Assembly: GCF_014898815.1 (NCBI RefSeq)
Contig: NW_026515506.1
Location: 496,001 to 560,000 of the forward strand
Direction of reading: 5' to 3'
Source: Panonychus citri
Lineage: Eukaryota > Arthropoda > Arachnida > Trombidiformes > Tetranychidae
Length of the DNA: 64,000 bases
The notes beneath the pieces were generated by a model, which worked only from the letters and a program-made list of their open reading frames with translations, searched no databases and had not been told where the DNA came from. Shown piece after piece: positions 57,148 to 64,000 of this stretch (position 1 is its first letter; every line of letters begins with the position of its first letter). Made by a program: the position numbers and the translations under genes.

Positions 57148-58929
57148 ATGATGGCCAAATTGGGTGAAGATATTATTGATTCTTTGGAGCTGTTAAGATA
57201 TCCTCAAGTAGAATCTCTTCTTACCAATGGTTCTCCAAGAAGTCTTTCTATAATCGAATTTTCTGCAATAATTAACTGGCTTTCCGATGAGCTTAATGAT
57301 ATGTTACGCCATGATTATATTGTCAATATATTGACCAGTGAAAGTGAATTAGATGCCTTCAAGATTGAATTGAATTCTCTTCTTCGTCAACTTCAATCTC
57401 CACTTATTGGTTGTGATTTAACTATCGAATCAAATAGATTGGCCATAATTATCTGTCTCTGTGGTGAACTTATGGCTGCTCGGATTCTCTATGTTAATAA
57501 ACCTGCTGACGGGTACGTTTTCTATTCTATTAATCTCTTTAAAGTTGCACTTTGTACACCAATTGATATGATAATTAATTTTCCAATTTCTTTTCTTTCT
57601 ATAGAGGGATGAAGATCGATATGTTTGAAAGTGATACAGCAAAAGAATTAAAATCATCCATGATTATTCTTGGTATTGGTAAACCACCAGCTAATGTTCA
57701 ATCGTCACAATTATTTTCTAAAATGCAGGATAAAATTAACGAAAAGTTAAAAAAATCAACCATTGCCCAAGAAGAGCCATTGCTATTGAAACCTGGTACT
57801 CAATTGGTTCCAAAAGAATGGAAAACTCTTGATAAAATTAATTCTTCTCTATTTGATGATTATCATGTTCGCCGTAAAACTTTAATCACTCGGTGTGATT
57901 GTACAATTGGCTCTTTCAAATGGAAGGAAGGAGATCAAAATGCCGATAAAAATTTAAGTGAAAAGATTGATGCCTCTTATGGTAAATTGAGAACCATGTT
58001 GGACCCTAAACCAACCGTTAGTTTGGCTCATGGTTTAGCTGCTCGTAAAAGCGGATGTTTTGACCTTCTCAATTCGGTGGTCAGTAAATCTCACCAAATC
58101 TGTGATATAGAAACGCCAAAGACCAAAGGAATGGCCAATGTTGGTAAACAACAGAGAATTTCTTTACAAAAATTCTTAATTGGTAATGTTCCTGATAGAG
58201 GAGGTCGACCCAAAGAACAGGTAAATTTATCTCACAATTTACTTAACATTATTTCAGTTCTAAAAATTTATTCTCTTCTTATTAATATCATTTGTAGCCT
58301 CCACCAGCTCAAGAAACTTTCCAACAGCAGCAAAATCAACGGCAACAACCTCGAGGCGGTGGAAATCAACGTGGAGGAAGTGGTGGTGGTTATCAACAAC
58401 GAAATCAACAATCTCATAGTGACTCTGGTGGACAATTTCAACAGAGAAATCAATCTCATGGAGATTCGGGAGTACAGTACCAACAAAGGAATCATCAGCC
58501 TCATGATGATGGAAGAGGACAGTATAGCCAAAGAGATCATGGTGATCAACCATATCACCAACAGCAATCTCGCCAATATTATGGGTAAATTAAACTTCTA
58601 TTTGAAAATTATTAGTATTTAATATTAGACTGATTACTAAATTGATCAATTGGATTTAAAAATTACTAATCAAATTATTTACCTTTTTGTTTACATTCAA
58701 ATGCAGTGATAAAAGTTACCATTCATCAAATCAACCAAGAGGCCAATATCAAGATAATTATCAACAATCTAATTACCAACCACATCATAATTATGATAAT
58801 CATCGTGGAGGTCACAGGGGCGGCGGGGGTGGTAGAGGAGGCGGAGGACGGGGAGGTTATCAAGATTATGGTCGAGGAGGTGGACGAGTTCAAGGTGCTG
58901 GTTGGAATCAAGGATATCAAAGATATTGA
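57148..58929 (+). CDS. FAM98-family protein (tRNA ligase complex associated)
   Basis: Four exons: 57148-57512, 57605-58220, 58298-58584 and 58707-58929; GT-AG junctions, phases 2, 0, 2. About 496 aa. The first two exons hold the FAM98 calponin-like domain (INWLSDELNDMLRHDYIVNI, CLCGELMAARIL, IGKPPANVQSS, DDYHVRRKTLITRCD, and the end IGNVPDRGGRPKEQ). The last two exons encode a Gln/Gly/Arg-rich tail with RGG and RGGG repeats, typical of FAM98A/B and likely RNA-binding and arginine-methylated. In vertebrates FAM98B is part of the RTCB tRNA-splicing ligase complex with DDX1 and CGI-99; a single ancestral gene is the expectation in arthropods. Antisense ORFs at 58260-58576 and 58726-58920 are shadows of the repeat tail. 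Confidence 0.9.
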
Positions 58930-59620
58930 GAACTGTTGAGTTCTTTGAGCGAAAACAATAGTGATAACTGGATTAAATTAAATCTTTACAATAATCACCC
59001 GTTTATAAATCTCAAGCAACGTCATTACTTTTGTTTGAGAAAGTTTTGACAACCACTAATCAAATAGAAGCAAAACTTTTCAAAACAAACGATCAATTTT
59101 AATAACGTTGACTGATTTATTAATAATTAGTAAATGCTGTTTGCAATAAGAATTGATATCAATTTATTGAGACAGAATCAGTCTAATTATTTTCAACAGA
59201 TTGATTCTCATCTAAATCACTTTGTTTACATATAAAATTTTTAAACAAATGGTTATTTAAAAAACTAAGAAATGATTAGATAAAAAATTATACTATAATA
59301 ATCAATTTACAATAATATACAAAGATTTGCATTTTTTGTTTCGTCAGATCAATGTCACAACAGTTAACAAATTGTAGTCTGGATAACGAGCTGTGATTAG
59401 CTTAATTGTCGAGATTGAGTTAAACTCAAACTTTTCAAGGTCAGGGAATCAGTTTTTGTAATAATTGTAACAATTTGATTGAAATGAAAGACAGGAAGTA
59501 AATTTTAGCCATTGAATCCGAAAACGGAGATTGGAATTGAAAGAGAGACAGAGATGAAGATAAAAATCAAGATGAAGATGAAGTTGAAGATGAGATGATG
59601 AGAATGAGGATGAGGATAAA
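58930..59620. other. 3' intergenic gap between convergent genes
   Basis: No gene. It lies between the FAM98 stop and the 3' end of the minus-strand protease. The overlapping ORF at 59449-59880 is antisense-frame noise of the protease. Confidence 0.6.
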
Positions 59621-60668
59621 TCATCGATAACTGTGTTTATGAATAACTCTTCGAATCCATTTAACAAAATTCGGCACTTTGGCATAGATCCCATACTTTT
59701 CCCTGCGACCACAACCTTCACCGAAAGATGTGATACCATAAATGTACCATCGAGATCTTTTCTGGAAGAGTAAAGGTCCACCCGAATCACCGGCACAAGA
59801 ATCGACTCGACCACTTCGATAACCAGCACAAAACATATTGTTCGAGATGAAATAGTCTTCGTAAACATTTCTACATTCACTTATATTGACGATTGGAACA
59901 CGAGCTTGATGAAGTACATCGGTACCAAACAGAGCTGAGTTTTTCTTCTTGCCCCAGCCCAAAATGGTTCCAAATGAATCGATTGGAATCTCATCTTTCC
60001 TCGAAGGAAGACAAGCCGTGGCCACGAATTTTCCCAATTTAAATGGAACCTTTAATCGTAATAAAGCCACGTCCGAATCAACCGTTTCTCTATCGAAAGA
60101 AGGATGAATGAAGACATGATCCACTTTCACTTCTTGTTCCGTTCCTTCATTGGTCATGAGATCATGTTCACCGGCACGAATATATAATCGTCGACGAACA
60201 CAATGAGCTGCAGTCAACACAAATGAAGGAGTAATCAAAGTCCCTCCACAAAATGGTTCCCGAAAATGGTTAAGTAAAGCTACTTGCCAAGGCCAATTAC
60301 CTTTGACCACTTCACGACCTCCGATTATCCTCAATTTAGAAGATAAATCTTTCATTTGATTTAAACCACAATTTTTCAATTCCAATTTCTACAATTCGAA
60401 TAAACAAACAAAAAAGAAAGATGAATGAATTAGATTGATTTCGAAACAAAATCTAAATAAAAGATATAAAAGAGATAAAATAAACAGAGAAAAGAAAACT
60501 CACCAATCGAGCTCTAGTTGCATTTCGCTGTGAACTGTTCGAGTTGTTGAGTTTAAAACGTTCATCGTCAAAATTAGTTGGTTTGATTGTAGCACAAAAG
60601 TAAAAGTGACAAGAAGAAGACAAGATAATCAAGATGATCTGATAACATGAGAACCAATTTATCTCCAT
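59621..60668 (-). CDS. secreted trypsin-like serine protease
   Basis: Two exons: 60668-60504 and 60388-59621 (GT-AG, phase 0), 310 aa. Residues 1-26 form a signal peptide (MEINWFSCYQIILIILSSS). A short pro-region carries Cys62, which would link to the catalytic chain, and the activation site is KLR|IIGG (Arg75-Ile76). The triad is His117 (TAAHC), Asp161 (DSDVALLRL) and the serine of CAGDSGGP. The aspartate ahead of that serine (VDSCAGD) predicts trypsin specificity. The C-terminal KVPNFVKWIRRVI closes the domain. No clip domain is seen. Compared with the 39.7-kb protease it has a canonical IIGG start, and the two are distant paralogues rather than tandem copies. Confidence 0.9.
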
Positions 60669-62411
60669 GATGAATTTGCTCCAAATTACATGTATTACCT
60701 GTTCACTTTTTCACCTTCTTAACAATGATAATTCGTACATTCGATGTTTGGCCTGAACATACACTTGTTTCTCTGTTTCTCTTCTCTTCTTCTTCTCTTT
60801 TTCTTGTTAGATGTTGATTTTTCGTCTTCCTCTCTCTCTCTCTAACTTGTCCTCCAGAGCTTTCAACGATGGAAGAGAGAGAGAAGATGAAGAAGATGCT
60901 GAGTTTTGATATTACTGTAACTGTGTTGATAGAGATGCACCTGGCATTAACAACACACAGAATACTTGGTTAATCTTGAAGATAAACAAAGTCTAATTAC
61001 CTTGAGAATGACCCTTAACTTACAGATAAACATAAGACTGACCCTAAAGGTAATGTTTAAAGTTAGTTGCACATGAACCATCAATAGAATTGTCACCATT
61101 ATGACTGGGAAACGAGTTCAGATGGTCAGAACATATGGTCAAAGGATGACACAGGAAAGAAGAGAGAAAGAGATAGAAATAGAGAGAGAGAGAGAGAGAG
61201 AGGAGCTATTTGTTTGTTAACAAGTTTGTAGAGCTGTTAGATACTAAGAAAAGCGAGAGAGTGAGAGAGAGAGAAAGTGAGGATGGACAATCAAGAATGA
61301 TAATGTTAATGATTTTAGGGCGAAAGAGGAGTGAGAACACTTATGTCAATACATTGATGTCCGGTTAACACTTTACCAACAAGGAGGAAGGTTGACCAAT
61401 TGGAGAAATTATCATTCCAAGTCCACAGATAATCAATCAATTCAAATGTTAACACAATTGGTGATAATTATGATGATGGAAAAGTGATAAGTGATAATTG
61501 ATTCAAATTGTATAATTATAAGTTACAGACTTTGTCTTTGTCATCATGATTCATGTAGTAGTTGTAGTTGTTTGCTGTTTTTGCTGTTGTTAGAATATAT
61601 TTCAGGATAAGTAGATGAAGATGATCATAAAATCATATTTATATTGTAAAGAGAGATATTGATTATAAGATGAAGGGATTCCACTTAATTGTGACAAACA
61701 CTTTTCTTCCAGAGAGGAAACTTTTCATTTTCTACCTTTTGAGAGGATGTAAACTCTTCTTTTTTGTCAAACAAATAAAACAATAAAAGCAACACAATAT
61801 TTAGATTATTGATATTGCAATTTGTGTGTTCTCTTCTATTAACAGTTGATTGTCACAAGGAAAAGTAGGAAACATTTAGAAAACAGCAAAGAATCACAAG
61901 TTTCTTTTCAAAGGAAATCGATGATAAAGAATCAGGAAATCTCATATTTGTGTATCACTAATGAGAGATTATAACAATTTAACGCTATATAAATAGATTC
62001 ACTGGATAGTCCTAAATCCCGAAGATTGTTGGTTAATTTGGCAACTATTTAAGATTATCTGGTCATCAATTAGAACGATAATCACTTGGGTTAAAATTGT
62101 TCTGTGCAATCAATGTTTTTCTCAAGCTCGCACTAATAAACAGTAGTAATTGCGGGAAAAACGGAAGACAATGGGACTTGGAAAATATTAATAATCCTCC
62201 GAATGAGAAAATATCTTTGATTGATGTAATTAAAAGTCATTAGAAATAGTTAACTTGATTGTTTTCGTTTGGTAGATTTAAAATGTTGCTCTTCATCATC
62301 TGGATATCACAAAATCGTCTCTTTAATTGTGTAGGGGAAAAAGATTGACACACTTATGTATCAATTCAATTGCACCTCTCCAGTAGATTTAGATTGTAAA
62401 TTGGTTCGTAT
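60669..62411. other. intergenic, no gene seen
   Basis: Contains purine-rich (GA)n at 61180-61203 and CT-rich tracts ahead of the protease start. No ORF with a recognisable domain. Confidence 0.6.
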
Positions 62412-63570
62412 TTAATGGTCGGCGAAAAATTCGAGTGCTTCCTTTAACCTGTGTCCATATTCGGGATGAGCCAAACGAACATGATGGAGAAAACGTTCTT
62501 GAATGAATTTCTTTGCTCTTTTCAAATGAGTACTCAAATTGTAGATTAAATGATCTCTATCTTTCGGGGCCAATGCTTCCCAAAATTTGGCAACCTGGTT
62601 AAAGAATAGGAGATAAAATGGGAGAAAATGGATCAAATTTGATTGTGAATTTTTCAAGGAGAGAATAGAAGGATTAGAAAGAATAGAAAAAGAATAGAAT
62701 AAATTTGCAATAAAACAAAAGTAATTCACCTCAATCAGAATGTTGATTAAGAAAAAATGACTCAAATTAAGACAATACGATTTTGACAAATACAATAGAT
62801 TCTTTGATTCTCAGCAAAATTGGAACAAAATTAGCATCTCATCTAAGGTCAAGTTACATCAACAACCGATTGCAAAAAAAGAGATCATTCAATTTAAGAG
62901 ATTTAAAGATCAATTTTTTCTCTATTGTATTATAATTACAAACTAATGTAAACAAATCAAGGTAAAAAAAAGGTTTAAGAGTAACGCTAATCAGACAATC
63001 ACTATCAATTTCAATCACTCTCTAATCGCATTGTATTTACAGCTCTTAGTTTTCTCAATAACAATCAACAAGAAATCAATTGGGTACCAAGATTCAATTG
63101 CGATGCTATAAGAAGTCAAGTGTTGTTTTTTTCATTTTAACTCTAATTTCAGGTAAGTTATTATTTTGCTTGTAAAGACTGAGTAATTATAATCTTTGTC
63201 TTTTATCAACAATTAAGCAACAAAAACAACAATCAAACGGAACAAGTGAGATATAAATGATTGGGTGCTTCATATGTATGAGTAAGAAGGGAAAAATTTT
63301 GTTATTAGGAAGGAAGAAAAGGAGAGATTTACCTGAGAATAATTATCATCGTGAGTTGAATCATATCTTTTAACTTCAACATAGGAAGGAAGTTTCCATT
63401 TACTTGGTTTTTCCGAATCATCTTCCTTTTTAAAATCAAATGAATTCGGGTAATAACTTGGCCCTTTTCCACCATTTTCATCAAAACAATAAGCACCATC
63501 ACGGATATTGGGATAAGTAGAATCGGTGGCCGGTTGATTAACAGGAATCTTAAAGAAATTGGTTCCAAGT
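62412..63570 (-). CDS. catalase, 3' part only (gene continues past the right edge)
   Basis: Two final exons: 63570-63333 and 62594-62412 (GT-AG, phases agree; the first begins with one base completing a codon). Exon text LGTNFFKIPVNQP, GGKGPSYYPNSF and KRYDSTHDDNYSQ matches the segment after the haem-binding region of catalase. The last exon, VAKFWEALAPKDRDHLIYNL with LKRAKKFIQERFLHHVRLAHPEYGHRL, is the catalase C-terminal helical domain. The enzyme breaks down hydrogen peroxide. The catalytic His, Asn and Tyr residues lie upstream, outside the window. The final bases 63998-64000 (ctg, reverse cag followed by gtaatt) look like the donor of the preceding exon. No peroxisomal SKL-type tail is visible; the protein ends in FADH. 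Confidence 0.85.
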
Positions 63571-64000
63571 CTAATTACAAGTAAAGAATAGAATAGAACA
63601 GAACAAAATTAATCAACAGAAAAAGAAGAAATTTAAATAAAATTAATGCAATAGAAAAAGATTGTAATCAAAGTAATTGAAGAGCTTTTTATTCAACCCT
63701 TAAGACCTTTGGCCTAGAATTGAACATAACTTTCATTTACTCACTTTTAGATTCACAAGTTTGGTATCAGGCGAAAGCCCGTTGTTTAATTAATGAAATT
63801 TACGAAAATTGATCGTTTGAACACAGAATAATTTGACAGAATTTCAGTGACAACAAAGAGAAAAAATAGAAAAAAAAAACTAATGTTATGGAGGGAAAAC
63901 GAAAGCGTTGTCATTGGCAACCGTTTGAATGTTTAGTTACCAAAGTCGATGACTAATTATGTCATTTACTTGTTTCTAATTAACTATGAATAATTACCTG

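Noticed and set aside
58260..58576. Two antisense ORFs over FAM98
   Set aside because: They mirror the Gly/Gln/Arg-rich coding repeat of the third exon.
59449..59880. Overlapping ORF across the 3' end of the protease
   Set aside because: Wrong frame of a clearly conserved trypsin domain.

Overview
The window is AT-rich eukaryotic DNA from an animal, most likely an arthropod. Genes have short GT-AG introns, and the gene set includes a PVF-type (PDGF/VEGF) growth factor, secreted trypsins, RIC1, FAM98, IFT43, catalase, an SLC17-type transporter and a neuropeptide-like precursor. The compact introns (about 50-700 bp) would suit an acariform mite, but that is an inference and no host marker proves it. 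Part A, about 1-13003: a Polinton/Maverick (adintovirus-like) element whose left end lies outside the window. A protein-primed DNA polymerase B runs rightward. Running leftward from the right end are a TBP-like protein, a small membrane protein, a packaging ATPase, two small proteins, an integrase, a penton protein, a pX-like protein, the major capsid protein and an adenain-like protease. Polymerase, protease, major capsid and penton are broken. Integrase, ATPase, TBP-like and the small ORFs are open. A 2.66-kb Merlin (IS1016-type) DNA transposon with an open transposase sits inside the polymerase gene, flanked by an 8-bp target duplication. The most unusual gene is the TBP-like one (12305-12838): it shows both halves of the TBP saddle and all four DNA-intercalating phenylalanines, and TATA-like boxes stand ahead of several element genes. 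Part B, about 13-34.7 kb: a gene-poor, repeat-rich stretch. It holds (GA)n/(CT)n and ATC/GAT microsatellites, dispersed repeats, a retroelement remnant with a CCHC region, a tRNA-derived SINE-like unit, and a 1,166-bp internally deleted Polinton relative with terminal inverted repeats (TIRs) and a 6-bp target duplication. That relative carries a decayed packaging ATPase, itself split by a 159-bp TA-flanked MITE. An unassigned terminal exon (30059-30234) and a cysteine-containing neuropeptide-like precursor (about 31.0-31.3 kb, minus) also lie here. Part C, 34.8-64 kb: ordinary host genes. RIC1 (+, five exons); trypsin-like protease (+, 5' exon not found); SLC17/PHT4-like transporter (-, four exons); PVF-like growth factor (+); an 8-kb gene-free stretch; IFT43 (-, two exons); a weak set of exon-like pieces; FAM98 (+, four exons); a second secreted trypsin-like protease (-, two exons); and the 3' end of catalase (-), which runs off the right edge. 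Introns were placed by hand from GT-AG signals and reading-frame phase.
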